A stretch of 64,000 bases of DNA, from positions 1 through 64,000 of the forward strand of contig OX393567.1 in NCBI GenBank assembly GCA_947652115.1, read 5' to 3'. The DNA comes from Blastomussa wellsi (lineage: Eukaryota; Cnidaria; Anthozoa; Scleractinia; Plerogyridae). Both the position numbers and the translations under genes were made by a program. The notes under the pieces were generated by a model that was given only the letters and a program-made list of their open reading frames with translations, did no database searches and was not told the DNA's origin. Shown here piece after piece: positions 12,886 to 25,600 of the stretch; the stretch's first letter is position 1; each line of letters begins with the position of its first letter.

Positions 12886-15638
12886 TCAGTTGTTTTCTCT
12901 GTGGTGCAATCTGGATACTTTCCTTAGGTCAGCTTCTGTAGCATCTCTATGCTGAGATAATCTGAAATTATCTTTCCAGCTCTGAATGTCATTGAAAACC
13001 TTCTTGTAGGCTTTTAGTGTAAGGATTTGTATCTTTGCAAGATGTATTTCATAGTGCTCTGTATGATACCTAGATTTAGGGTTCTTAGTGACATTCTGTT
13101 TGAGTTTGTCATATTTGAGAACTTCTTCACAGGTACCTAGAACTTGTTGCAAGGCTCTGGCTGTTTTTGTTACCAGCACAGCACCTAATTTTTGTTTTTT
13201 TGGCTGCGGTTCTTGAGGAGGGGCTTCTTGTTCTGATCTTATCCTTTTTCTGCTTTGCGTTTGGTTTAATGGATTTTCAGTGTCTGTCTGATTTTCTGTT
13301 TGAGGTTGTTCATCACTCACAATTGGGTCCACCTCCATTGTAATGCTGATGTCTCCTTCTGTTTTTGTTTGGATTTGTTCACTGCTGGTAATTAGATCTA
13401 TGCGTATGTCCTTGTTGCTTAGACCATCATCTTCAGAAATTCTGTCACTGTCTTCTGCAGGTTCGTCATCACTTGATTCTAAAAGATCTTCAACTTCTTG
13501 TTCAATTCTTTGTGTCTGAGGTTCACAGCTGTAATCTTGATCAGCAACACTATCTTCCACTGCCTCTACTGCACAGCATGTTAGGGGTCGTTCCCATCTG
13601 CCACTTTCATTTCGCAATTTTGTTGCTGGAATCTTAACCTTATATTCCAAACATTCCCTCCAACAGGCATCCAGAGACTCTTGTTCTTTGGTTATAGAAG
13701 TGGTTCGGAAGTGATGAAGTTGTGGTCCCTCTGATCGAAAGCTAGGTTCATCTGAGCCGTCAAAGAATTCTATGTAGTCTTCAGTCTCCCTCCACCATAC
13801 ACCTTCTCCTGGCTTCAGGTAATCTGCAATCAGCTTCAGGTGAGCATTCCAGGCACCAGCATACTTCTCAAGGTCAGACTTTGATAGCATGGTGTTATCC
13901 AGTTTGGAAAGGGATTTTGCCATCTTGCTGATTTCTCTCTCCTCTCTCAGAACATGTTGTTTTGCAGGATTGAATTTCTCTGCTTGTAAATGTAAGATGG
14001 CATTTGTGGAGAGGTCTTCAATTCTCTTGCTCCACGTTTTTGTTGTGATGTCTGAGAGCTTCTCAAAGAGTCGTTCAAACATTTCTGCATTTGTAGACCT
14101 GTGAGAAGCTACTCGAAGCAGCTGGGCTGAGTGGGCCATGCAACTATGGAAGTAGAGGCCAAACAGTTTTCTGTATGTGAGGCTCTGTGGTGGAGTCAGC
14201 ACCCTTTGACATAAAATTCCATGCCTCCAGCAGAGATTGTGCAGCCGAAGGATCATTTTTGGGGATCGTGCTTCATCTTGTGCGTAGTAGATTTCTATCA
14301 TCTCACAGAGGGTGACCAGAAGCAATGTTACATCACGACAAGCGATTGGGTAGAGGGCAATGGTAACAAAAATGAGGGTTTTGCGGTAGTCTACCCCCCT
14401 TATCTTGTCTTTGCTATACTGAATTGCAAGAATTTCTTTTAGTTTTATAAGTGTGTCAATGTCAGTTATGTGGTGTGGTAGTTCTTGTAACAGATTCTTG
14501 ATATGGTTCATGGAACAGGGCAAGGCCTCAAAATATAGCACTTCATATTTTTCAATGTTCAGTTCCTCAACAGAAACATCACAGTTGTCACTTTTATGGA
14601 GAAGTGCTGGTAATCTTGTCGTTCCTCCAAGCATGCTGGATAATTCTCTCTGTAGATCTTCCTTTTTTCCCTCGCCGGATCTTCCCCTTGCTTGGAGCTC
14701 TCTCTTCAGGTCATTAATTTTCATATCTTTAAATGGGTGTAAGGTCCCTTTTCTTCCGGCTGGACCAGCTTGAATCAGTTCTTTTTTCTTTTCTAGTGTT
14801 TTATATTTTCTTTGAAGTGTGTACTCCATGTCATGGCTGGAACAGATGTTGCCATCGCAGCCTGGGCAGCCGTAATTTCCTCCATGCTGGGTGCCATCTT
14901 CCATCTCGCATGCTGGATTATCACCATTCATAAAACGCATTACAATACCAGACTCAATACCAGACTCAGCTACAGTGGGGTTCTTCAATTCTCTGAGATC
15001 TTCTTGACGTGTTGGGATGAATCTCATCTGGTCTTCAACTGTTGATCTGCTCTGGCCTAAAATGTAAAGCTGAGGTTCCTCCACTGTAGCTTGAACATCA
15101 ATGTCTTTCCCTGTCTTGTCCAGCATTTCTTGTCTGGTCACATGTATGGCAGGGTCGTAAAGTTCTCGCAAGCAAAACAGCATATGACCATAGTTTGCAA
15201 GAGTTGAGTGGTCATGCCAGAGGAGCCAGTACCTTTGCCGCTGGTATTTCTTCAGTTGGTTTCTCATTTCTTCAATGTTGTCACTGATTTCTTCATGAAT
15301 TTTTTGAAGCTCAACAGTTAGTTCTTCTTTACTCAACTGGTTGTAGTAGCTGTCACTCTTGATGTTTAGTAAATCTCTGTTTCTTGTAAGAGCATCTTTC
15401 CTGATATTTTGGAAAGGGATTTTTCTTGCCTGGACATCAATTTTCTTTTGTATCACTTGACCTTCATTGCTGACTGCTAACTTTGATATTTCGTTCTCTA
15501 CCACAGGAACACCGACATTGTAGGTACCATTTCCAATCAGGGTCTTGATGCTTGCTCTGATGTTTGCATTAGTCCGAGACACTGGAACGGATACTGCTCC
15601 TCCTTGCTGTTTTTTTAAGGCTCGTCTGACCCGGAACT
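12886..15638 (-). CDS. SAP-domain nuclear protein, main exon
   Basis: About 917 codons are open, from a splice acceptor (CTTACAG, ending at 15639) to the stop. Near residues 240-250 there is a Cys cluster (CPGCDGNIC), followed by a SAP-like helix-turn-helix (MKINDLKRELQARG...KEDLQREL), a DNA-binding module. Late in the protein are acidic stretches and a basic nuclear-localisation-like block (SRKRIR...KKQKL). There is no ATG at the 5' edge; the frame continues through a 101-nt intron into the upstream exon. I associate this family with multicopy genes in cnidarian genomes, possibly derived from a mobile element, but I cannot name a transposase fold. Function unknown. The upstream part has an in-frame stop, so this copy may be a pseudogene. 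Confidence 0.7.
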
Positions 15639-15739
15639 CTGTAAGTTCAAAATTAATAAGAATATTGTTAATTTATTAACCATGCATTTTCTCAGTTGTT
15701 ATTACATATTTACAACCTTGCATACTAAAGGTAAAATAC
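15639..15739 (-). other. Intron, 101 nt, GT-AG
   Basis: On the minus strand the upstream exon ends AAAG followed by donor GTATTTTAC, and the intron ends TTGAACTTACAG. Splicing keeps the upstream frame joined to the frame of the SAP-domain exon. The intron is AT-rich with a pyrimidine-containing 3' end. Confidence 0.6.
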
Positions 15740-16835
15740 CTTTGACTTTGTCCTGTGGGTTGTGCTGGTTTGCTGAAGTAGTTTGCTCAAAACGGGATTA
15801 GTCTACTTCTTTCCTTTGGAGAAAAGATTTGATTATTTGGCCTCCATTGGGGGGTGTCGAGTCTTGACCTTTGGTTCTTATGTTGTATATCCTGGCTTTC
15901 TCAGACCAGTTTATGGCACCATTAGGCCAGGATTTTACATCTATCAGCAGCTGGTCTAAGTCCCCTACAATGTTGTCAGTTGATGGGGCATGGGATCTCT
16001 CTCTGACCTTTGGGGGTGTTGTTCTTGCCCTTTCAGTTGCTTCTGTCATGGTTTCAAAAGACTGTGCTAGTCTGTGCTGCTGCCTAGCCCTGTAAGATTG
16101 CCTTGAACTTAAGTGCTCTTCAGTGTCATGTTCATTCACATTGTTCTCAATGTCGGTTTTCATTTGTCTTTGCTGATCTCGTTTCAATTTTCTTTTCTCC
16201 ACAGGAGAAAGTTTTCTTTCAAGACCTGCTTCAGGAACAAGGATCAGGATTTCACTCAGTGCCTTTCCAAAGTTTTCTTTGCATTTCTCATCATAGCTGG
16301 AATAAATGGCTTGGCCAACCATTTTGAGTTGTTTGTTATTTACCTTGAAACCTTTTTTGGTTTCACTCAGAGTGGTGTGCTTCTTAGCATCTCCTTGAAT
16401 TTCACTCAGGGGGCCCTTCTCAGCGGTACTATTCTTCTTGTTACCTGGAAAGGTAGCTTGTAGATTCGAGTTTAACACTGTGTAAGCCTTACAATTCGAT
16501 AATGAATGCGCCTTTTTCATTTCCTTGGTTATATTCTTCCCTTCGCTCCAGTTGGCTACTGAAAATGTTGATAAATACGTCTCCTTGTCCCTTTTGTGCC
16601 GCCAGTTCCTAACCTTTTCATCGATCGCCTTGCTGACACGATTAAATTCGTATTGGCTAAGGGAAAACCGTGGGTACTCTTTAAAATGTTCAGAGTATAG
16701 TTTATGCCTTTCTGCTAATATTCTGGCTCCAAATTTAGCCGAGCCTTCATCGGGAGACTTCTTCATATTGGAGCACATTTGCTTCGTGTGTGGAATACAA
16801 ACTCTTGCCCAAGCACATTCAGCCTTTGCGGCCAT
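15740..16835 (-). pseudogene. Upstream exon of the SAP-domain gene, with in-frame stop
   Basis: The first ATG is at 16835 (reading MAAKAECAW). The frame is open to a TAA at 15798-15800, then continues in the same frame to the splice donor at 15740. The encoded part is charged and lysine-rich, with no named domain recognised; its last 40 residues (around SEKARIYNIRTKGQ) resemble the linker region of the same multicopy cnidarian family. Two readings are possible. Either one gene has been broken by the TAA, or there are two separate proteins and the intron is fortuitous. The open frame on both sides of the stop and the frame-preserving intron favour the first. Confidence 0.6.
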
Positions 16836-16940
16836 GGCTGTTGGATGCTTTTCAGTTTCTAAAGAAACTGTTTTTAACTTCAAACTTTGAATAAAACGTT
16901 CGGGAAATCTACGGCAGCACAAATTCGGCTGATTGCAATA

Positions 16941-16947
16941 TGAATAG

Positions 16948-16992
<45 letters not shown>

Positions 16993-17009
16993 GTATAACA
17001 ATATAATTT
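16941..17009. repeat. Terminal inverted repeat, left copy
   Basis: AGAGGGGGTAAGTTTCTAAA and the following bases are repeated in inverted orientation at 18736-18803 with few mismatches over about 65 bp. The pair brackets a 1.86-kb segment. Confidence 0.7.
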
Positions 17010-17192
17010 GGTTTTATCAACTGGGTTGATAATGTCAATTTGCCACCGTAAAGAGATTCAAGTGCTGACGTTTCGAGCGTTAGCCCTTCGCTCCAACGAA
17101 GGGCTAACGCTCGAAACGTCAGCACTTGAATCTCTTTACGGTGGCAAATTGACATTATCAACCCAGTTGATAAAACCAAATTATATGGTTGC
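16990..17192. repeat. Near-perfect palindrome, arms about 95 bp
   Basis: The left arm runs from ATAATTTGGTTTTATCAACT to the centre at about 17093 (CGCTCCAACGAAG), and the right arm is its reverse complement, ending AGTTGATAAAACCAAATTAT. Each arm carries CTCGAAACGTCAGC-type sequence, similar to the ends of Penelope-like elements. Open frames on both strands here are mirror images and not genes. Confidence 0.85.
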
Positions 17193-17194
17193 AA

Positions 17195-18540
17195 TATGTA
17201 TCGTCCGCCACAGCGAAAACCTGAGAATGAATGGTAACTCTAAACCAGGTCCGTTAATACAGTGCATATTTCGCGCCATTTCTCTAACGAAGAAGCTATT
17301 GCGAGGCGAGAAGATCGAGCAATTGAGGAAAGACATTGTTGGTTATGTGTGAACCTTATTGCGCGATAATGTGGTAAAAGGCCCTAAAATAAATTAATTC
17401 TTTCTGTCTTGTCGTAAGTTAAAGAAAAACGGATCTATAAATACCAGCAAATTCGCCCTAAAACTGCTTTGCCGACTTTAATTTCTCAAAAATTTTCACT
17501 TTAGGTACATCTCAAAACAGTGATTTTTATCCGCCATCTTGAAATTGGTGACAATTTCTCCTCAGTGGAGACAACTGGAGGACAAAAAAACGGCCTTTTC
17601 TATTTCTGTAGAGTAGGGTAGAGTAGATTTTTGCCTAGCAGTACCAGTTCTCTCTCAGCCATCGAAGCAAAATGGCGACCTATTGTGAGAGGCACTCGAG
17701 TCAAATCAATTTTGCTAAACGGGGCGATGTTATGCACCACTAATTGTCAATTACCATACATTATTTTAAACCTTACGTATTATTCTTTCCAAAACCGCCT
17801 TTTAACCTGAGACGTCAAGCAAATAACTTTCAGAATAAACCAAAAACAAGTACGAAATCGGCGATGGAGTGAGTACTCTTGACTTTCTCGTTTAAATGAT
17901 GTAATTGTTGCCAATGTGGTCATCATTAAAAACCGGATTTTTGCATGTTGTGTATGTGTCCTCAATATTTTGGTAGATTTGGAAGATAAAAAAACATTTT
18001 AGTGTACCCCGTTTTCAAAAATAGACCACATACATTTCAATGGTATATTATGTTACATATATCTGGAGCAATAGTTACTATGGCAACGACATCAAGCCAC
18101 AAAATAGGTTTCACTGCCTTTTACAATCTAGGAAAGTTTTATTCGATTATCTAAGATGTACATGCCAAAAGAAGGGGTAAGGGTAATTAGCCTCGTTTTC
18201 ATGTCCTGGTCAAGCCTTCAATACACTTGAGAACTCTTTATCACAGAATGCACTTACTATGTCAAGTGAAGGATATGTTACTTACTCCTTTTTATTGTAT
18301 TGTATTGTAACATTAATTTTACAGATCTTGTTTTTGTCCTAGCTTGATCTTTGAAACTTATAGTTAACCCATTCACCTTACATAATCCAGATCAACCCAA
18401 TTCAGGGTGAGTCCAGGCATGGTATATGTTGTATGCAAGTATACAAATGAATGCTGCAGTCTAGTTCAACCCTGTCTGGCCAGTCCAGATTGACCCACTT
18501 CAACTCATCAAACATGCAATTAAAACCTAAACTCCAGTCA
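17195..18540. other. Intergenic region, no gene seen
   Basis: No coding sequence supported. It includes degenerate relatives of the 24-bp minisatellite near 18385-18500. Confidence 0.5.
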
Positions 18541-18557
18541 TTGCATGCTTGGCCTTC

Positions 18558-18745
18558 ATTGTAGACAAGTTCACTATTGTCTAAACCTCCTTTTCTTACT
18601 TTTCCTCATCCTGATTGTTGTCCTTTGTTGTAGGCAAGTTCACTATTGTACAAACCTCCTTTTCTTACTTTTCCTCGTCCTGATTGTTGTCCTTTGTTGT
18701 AGGCAAGTTCACTATTGTATAAACCTCCTCCTCCAAATTATCTTG
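18558..18745. repeat. 69-bp tandem repeat, three copies
   Basis: CAAGTTCACTATTGT recurs at 18566, 18635 and 18704, a period of 69 bp, with the third copy truncated. Confidence 0.85.
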
Positions 18746-18803
18746 TTATACTTCCCACTGATGCAGCAACACAGATTCTTTAGAAACTTACCCCCTCTAT
18801 TAA
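18736..18803. repeat. Terminal inverted repeat, right copy
   Basis: Reverse complement of 16941-17009 (both contain CTTTAGAAACTTACCCCCTC read on one strand). See the left copy. Confidence 0.7.
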
Positions 18804-18950
18804 AATATGTTGACTGGTTTGAATAACACTTGAAATTGACAACAGTAAGTCCATGTAGCAGCACTAATCAACAGAGAATGCACAGACCTTAAATAAGAGT
18901 ATGATAACATCATGCTAATGAGGTTTTCTTTGTAAGTAATGTGATTGGAG

Positions 18951-19070
<120 letters not shown>

Positions 19071-19138
19071 TCGAATAAGTAAAGATTTGGTAAAACATTT
19101 GACGATAAAAATCTGCGATAAAATATTATAAAGCATAA

Positions 19139-19177
19139 CACGACGTTTCGACGTTTCCAGAACGTCACTATCAAGTG
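19139..19177 (-). ncRNA. Degenerate hammerhead-ribozyme-like motif
   Basis: On the minus strand a TTGATAGTGA segment is followed by a 6-bp hairpin (GACGTT CTGG AACGTC, one extra A) and then CGAAAC, the layout of a hammerhead core (CUGAUGA, helix II, GAAA). The first core segment deviates from consensus. Penelope-like elements are known to carry hammerhead motifs near their ends, and this lies 70 bp below the GIY-YIG remnant. Catalytic activity is doubtful. Confidence 0.3.
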
Positions 19178-19246
19178 AAAGTAGAATAATAAAATCTAGT
19201 ATATATAGTGAGGCGGTGAATAAATTAAATTAAAAGGCATTGAAAG

Positions 19247-19662
19247 TTAAACAAAGAGTTTGGCCCTGATGGAGTCGCTATGGGTGTTTAAATTGGGTCG
19301 TATTGTTCTTATGTACAGCATTTCATAAACAAGACAATCCCATTTCGTGCAACATTTTTTAAGCATTCTAAACTGGCTCTCGTTGAGTAAGTCAATGTTC
19401 CCATGGGCATCTCTCAGGTGGCGACCAATGGCAGAGTATCGATGATCAGAAACGCGTTGAAACAAATGGCGCGTCGTATATCCGACGTAATTTGAATCAC
19501 ACAAATCACATTTAAAACAGTAAACAACGCTATGCTGATTTACGATGCGTGGTTTGATTTCTTTAAGCTTTAGGTCCTGTTCAAGTTTCTTACTGGTGTA
19601 GACTGGTTGCACATCAATGCCCATTTTTGAACTGAGATCGCGCATTTGTCTTTGTCAACAGG
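19247..19662 (-). pseudogene. Penelope-like element, C-terminal GIY-YIG remnant
   Basis: About 132 codons to the stop at 19247, open up to the junction with the 61-bp array at about 19662. A CxxC pair (CFKCDLCDSNYVGYTTRH) runs into the GIY-YIG core (YVGYT, then RVSDHR), followed by H and E residues of the nuclease fold. This is the arrangement at the C-terminus of Penelope-like reverse transcriptase polyproteins. The RT domain is missing: the element is cut exactly where the minisatellite starts. No intact autonomous copy is in the window. Confidence 0.8.
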
Positions 19663-22600
19663 TAAGGCCTCCTTCATTCTGCGCATGCGCAGGAGCCTGC
19701 CCATGCCCCCTCTGCGCAGCTGGTAAGGCCTCCTTCATTCTGCGCATGCGCAGGAGCCTGCCCATGCCCCCTCTGCGCAGCTGGTAAGACCTCCTTCATT
19801 CTGCGTATGCGCAGTAGCCTGCCCATGCCCAATCTGCGCAAGTGGTAAGGCCCCCTTCATCTGCGCATTCTCTGGAAGTCTTCCCATGCCCACTCTTCGC
19901 AGCTGGTAAGGCCTCCTTCTTCCTGCGCATGCGCAGGAGCCTGCCCATGCCCCCTGTGCGCAGCTGGTAAGGTCCCCTACATTCTGGGCATGCACAGGAG
20001 CCTGCCCATGCCCCCTCTGCGCAGCTGGTAAGACCCCCTTAATTCTGCGCATGCGCAGGACCCTGCCCACGCCCCCTCTGCGCAGCTGGTAAGGCCCCCT
20101 TCATTCTGCGCATGCGCAGGAATCTGCCCATGCCCCCTCTGCGCAGCTGGTAAGACCACATGCACATTGTGCGCATGCGCAGGAGCCTGCCGATGCTTCC
20201 TCTGCGCAGCTGGTAAGGCCCCCTTCTTTCTGCGCAGGCGCAGGAGCCTGCCCATGCCCCCTCTGCGCAGCTGGTAAGAGCCCCTTCATTCTGTGCATGT
20301 GCAGGAGCCTGCACCCGCCCTCTCTGCGCAGCTGGTAAGGCCCCCTTCATTCTGCGCATGTGCAGGAGCCTGCCCATGCCCCATCTGCGCAGCTGGCAAG
20401 ACCCCTTTTTATTCTGCGCATTCTCTGGAAGTCTGCCCATGCCCCATTTGTGCAGCTGGTAACGCTTCCTTCTTTCTACGCAGGCACAGGAGTCTGCCCA
20501 TGCCCCCTCTGCGCAGCTGGTAAGACCCCCTTAATTCTGCGCATGCGCAGAAGCCTGCCCATGCCCCCTCTGCGCAGCTGGTAAGGCCCCCTTCATTCTG
20601 CGCATTCTCTGGAAGTCTGCCCATGCCCCCTCTGCGCAGCTTCTAAGGCCCCCTTCTTTTTGCGCATGCGCAGGAGCCTGCCCATGCCCCGCCTGCGCAG
20701 CTGGTAAGGCCCCTTACATTTTGCGCATGCGCAGGAGCCTGCCCATGCCCCCTCTGCGCAGCTGGTAAGGCCCCCTTCATTCTGTGCATGCGCAGGAGCC
20801 TGCCCATGCCCCCTCTTCGCAGCTGGTAAGGCCTCCTTCATTCTGCGCATACGCAGGAGTCTGCCCATGCCCCCTCTGCGCAGCTGGTAAGGCCCCCTTC
20901 AGTCTGCGCATTCTCTGGAAGTCTGCCCATGTCCCCTCTGCGCAGCTGAAAAGACCACATGCACATTGTGCGCATGCGCAGGAGCCTGCCCATGCCCCCT
21001 CTGCGCGGCTGGTAAGACCCTCTTCATTTGCCCATGCGCAGGAGTCTGCCCATGCCCCGTCTGCGCAGCTGGTAAGACCACATGCACATGCTGCGCATGC
21101 GCAGGAGCCTGCCCATGTCCCCTCTGCGCAGCTGGTAAGGCCCCCTTTTTTCTGCGCATGCGCAGGAGCCTTCCCATGCCCCCTCTGCGCAGCTGGTAAG
21201 ACCTCCTTCATTCTGCGTATGCGCAGTAGCCTGCCCATGCCCAATCTGCGCAAGTGGTAAGGCCCCCTTCATCTGCGCATTCTCTGGAAGTCTGCCCATG
21301 CCCCCTCTTCGCAGCTGGTAAGGCCCCCTTCTTCCTGCGCATGCGCAGGAGCCTGCCCATGCCCCCTGTGCGCAGCTGGTAAGGTCCCCTACATTCTGGG
21401 CATGCGCAGGAGCCTGCCCATGCCCCCTCTGCGCAGCTGGTAAGACCCCCTTAATTCTGCGCATGCGCAGGACCCTGCCCATGCCCCCTCTGCGAAGCTG
21501 GTAAGGCCCCCTTCATTCTGCGCATGCGCAGGAGTCTGCCCATGCCCCCTCTGCGCAGCTGGTAAGACCACATGCACATTGTGCGCATGCGCAGGAGCCT
21601 GCCGATGCTTCCTCTGCGCAGCTGGTAAGGCCCCCTTCTTTCTGCGCAGGCGCAGGAGCCTGCCCATGCCCCCTCTGCGCAGCTGGTAAGAGCCCCTTCA
21701 TTCTGTGCATGTGCAGGAGCCTGCACCCGCCCTCTCTGCGCAGCTGGTAAGGCCCCCTTCATTCTGCGCATGCGCAGGAGTCTGCCCATGCCCCCTCTGC
21801 GCAGCTGGCAAGACCCCTTTTTATTCTGCGCATTCTCTGGAAGTCTGCCCATGCCCCATTTGTGCAGCTGGTAACGCCCCCTTCTTTCTGCGCAGGCACA
21901 GGAGTCTGCCCATGCCCCCTCTGCGCAGCTGGTAAGACCCCCTTAATTCTGCGCATGCGCAGAAGCCGGCCCATGCCCCCTCTGCGCAGCTGGTAAGGTC
22001 CCCTTTATTCTGCGCATTCTCTGGAAGTCTGCCCATGCCCCCTCTGCGCAGCTTCTAAGGCCCCCTTCTTTCTGCGCATGCGCAGGAGCCTGTCCATGCC
22101 CCGTCCGCGCAGCTGGTAAGGCCCCTTATATTCTGCGCATGCGCAGGAGCCTGCCCATGCCCCCTCTACGCAGCTGGTAAGGCCCCCTTCATTCTGTGCA
22201 TGCACAGGAGCCTGCCCATGCCCCCTCTTCGCAGCTGGTAAGGCCTCCTTCATTCTACGCATGCGCAGGATTGTGCCCATGCCCCCTCTGCGCAGCTGGT
22301 AAGGCCCCCTTCAGTCTGCGCATTCTCTGGAAGTCTGCCCATGCCCCCTCTGCGCAGCTGGTAAGGCCTCCTTCATTCTGCACATGCGCAGGAGTCTGCC
22401 CATGCCCCCTCTGCGCAGCTGGTAAGAACCCCTTAATTCTGCGCATGCGAAGGAGCCTGCCCATGCCCCCTCTGCGCAGCTGGTAAGGCCCCCTTCATTC
22501 TGCGCATGCGCAGGAGTCTGCCCATGTCCCCTCTGCGCAGCTGGTAAGACCCCCTTAATTCTGCGCATGCGCATGATTCTGCCAATGCCCCCACTGCCTT

Positions 22601-25600
22601 CCCGTGCCACCTCTGCGTAGCTGGTAAGGCCCCCTTCATTCTGCGCATGCGCACGAGTCTGCCCATGCCACCTCTGCGTAGCTGGTAAGGCCTTTTCATT
22701 CTGCGCATGCGCACGAGTCTGCCCATGGCCCTTCTGCGCAGCTGGTAAAGCCACCTACATTGTGCGCATGCGCAGGAGGCTGCCCATGCCTCCTCTGCGC
22801 AGCTGGTAAGACCCCCTTCATTTCTGCGCATACGCAGGAGCCTGCCCATGCCCCTCTGCGCAGCTGGTAAGGCCCCCTTCATTCTGCGCATGCGCAGGAG
22901 TCTGCCCATGCCCCCTCTGCGAAGCTGGTAAGGCCCCCTTCATTCTGCGCATTCACTGGAAGTCTACCCATGCCTCCTCTGCTCAGCTGGTAAGGCCCCC
23001 TTCATTCTGCGCATTCTCTGGACGTCTGACCATGCCCCCTCTTCGCAGGTGGTAAGGCCCCCTTGTTTCTGCGCATGCGCAGGAGCCTGCCCATGCCCCC
23101 TGTGCGCAGCTGGTAAGGCCCCCTTCATTCTGCGTATGCGCAGGAGCCTGCCCATGCCCCCTCTGCGCAGCTTGTAAGACCCCCTTCATTCTGCGCATGC
23201 GCAGGTACCTGCCCATGCCCCCTCTTCGCAGCTGGTAAGGCCCCCTTCATTCTTCGTATGCGCATGAGTTTGCCCATGCCCCCTCTGCGCAGCTGGTAAG
23301 GCCCCCTTCATTCTGCGCATTCACTGGAAGTCTACCCATGCCCTCTCTGCGCAGCTTGTAAGGCCCCCTTCTTTCTGCGCATGCGCAGGAGCCTGCCCAT
23401 GCCCCCTCTGCGCAGCTTGTAAGGCCCCCTAAATTCTGCGTATGCGCAGGAGTCTGCCCATGCCCCCTCTGCGCAGCTGGTAAGACCACATGCACATTCT
23501 GCGCATGCGCAGGAGATTGCCAATGCCCCCTCTTCGCGGCTGGTAAGACCCTCTTCAATCTGCGCATGCGCAGGAGTCTGCCTATCCCCCGACTGCGCAG
23601 CTGGTAAGACCACATGCACATAGTGCACATGCGCAGGAGCCTGCCCATGCCCCTCTGCGCAGCTGGTAAGGCCCCCTTCTTTCTACGCATGCGCAGGAGC
23701 CTGCCCATGCCCCCTCTGCGCAGCTTGTAAGACCTCCTTCATTCTGCGCATGCGCAGGAGCCTGCACATGCCCCCTCTGCGCAGCTGGTAAGACCTCCTT
23801 CATTCTGCGCATGTGCAGGAGCCTGCCCATGCCCCCTCTGCGCAGCTTGTAAGGCCCCCTTCATTCTGCGCATTCTCTTGAAGTCTGCCCATGCCCCCTT
23901 TGTGCAGCTGCTAACGCCCCCTTCTTTCTGCGCAGGCACAGGAGTCTGCCCATACCCCCTCTGCGTAGCTGGTAAGGCCCCCTTCATTCTGCGCATTCAC
24001 TGGAAGTCTACCCATGCCCCCTCTGCGCAGCTTGTAAGGCCCCTTCTTTCTGCGCATGCGCAGGAGCCTGTCAATGCCCCCTCTGCGCAGCTAGTAAGAC
24101 CACATGCACATTGTGCGCATGCGCAGGAGCCTGCCCATGCCTCTCTGCGCAGCTGGAAAGACCACATGCACATTGTGCGCATGCGCAGGAGCCTGCCCAT
24201 GCCCCCTCTGCGCGGCTGGTAAGACCCTCTTCATTTGCCCATGCGCAGGAGTCTGCCCATGCCCCGTCTGCGCAGCTGGTAAGACCACATGCACATTGTG
24301 CGCATGCGCAGGAGCCTGCCCATGTCCCCTCTGCGCAGCTGGTAAGGCCCCCTTCTTTCTGCGCATGCGCAGGAGCCTGCCCAGGCCCCCTCTGCGCAGC
24401 GGGTAAGGCCTTTTCATTCTGCGCATGCGCACGAGTCTGCCCATGGCCCTTCTGTGCAGCTGGTAAAGCCACCTACATTGTGCGCATGCGCAGGAGCCTG
24501 CCCATGCCCCCTGTGCGCAGCTGGTAAGGTCCTCTACATTTCTGCGCATACGCAGGAGCCTGCCCATGCCCCTCTGCGCAGCTGGTAAGACCCCCTTAAT
24601 TCTGCGCATGCGCAGGAGCCTGCCCATGCCCCCTCTGCGAAGCTGGTAAGGCCCCCTTCATTCTGCGCATGCGCAGGAGTCTACCCATGCCCCCTCTGCT
24701 CAGCTGGTAAGGCCCCCTTCATTCTGCGCATTCTCTGGACGTCTGACCATGCCCCCTCTTCGCAGCTGGTAAGGCCCCCTTGTTTCTGCGCATGCGCAGG
24801 AGCCTGCCCATGCCCCCTGTGCGCAGCTGGTAAGGCCCCCTTGTTTCTGGGCATGTGCAGGAGCCTGCCCATGCCTCCTCTGCGCAGCTTGTAAGACCCC
24901 CTTCATTCTGCGCATTCGCAGGTACCTGCCCATGCCCCCTCTTCGCAGCTGGTAAGGCCCCCTTCATTCTGCGTATGCGCATGAGTTTGCCCATGCCCCC
25001 TCTGCGCAGCTGGTAAGGCCCCCTTCATTCTGCGCATTCACTGGAAGTCTACCCATGCCCCCTCTGCGCAGCTGGTAAGACCACATGCACATTCTGCGCA
25101 TGCGCAGGAGATTGCCAATGCCCCCTCTTCGCGGCTGGTAAGACCCTCTTCAATCTGCGCATGCGCAGGAGTCTGCCTATCCCCCGACTGCGCAGCTGGT
25201 AAGACCACATGCACATTGTGCACATGCGCAGGAGCCTGCCCATGCCCCTCTGCGCAGCTGGTAACGCCCCCTTCTTTCTACGCATGCGCAGGAGCCTGCC
25301 CATGCCCCCTCTGCGCAGCTTGTAACACCTCCTTCATTCTGCGCATGCGCAGGAGCCTGCACATGCCCCCTCTGCGCAGCTGGTAAGACCTCCTTCATTC
25401 TGCGCATGTGCAGGAGCCTGCCCATGCCCCCTCTGCGCAGCTTGTAAGGCCCCCTTCATTCTGCGCATTCTCTTGAAGTCTGCCCATGCCCCCTTTGTGC
25501 AGCTGCTAACGCCCCCTTCTTTCTGCGCAGGCACAGGAGTCTGGCCATACCCCCTCTGCGTAGCTGGTAAGGCCCCCTTCATTCTGCGCATTCACTGGAA

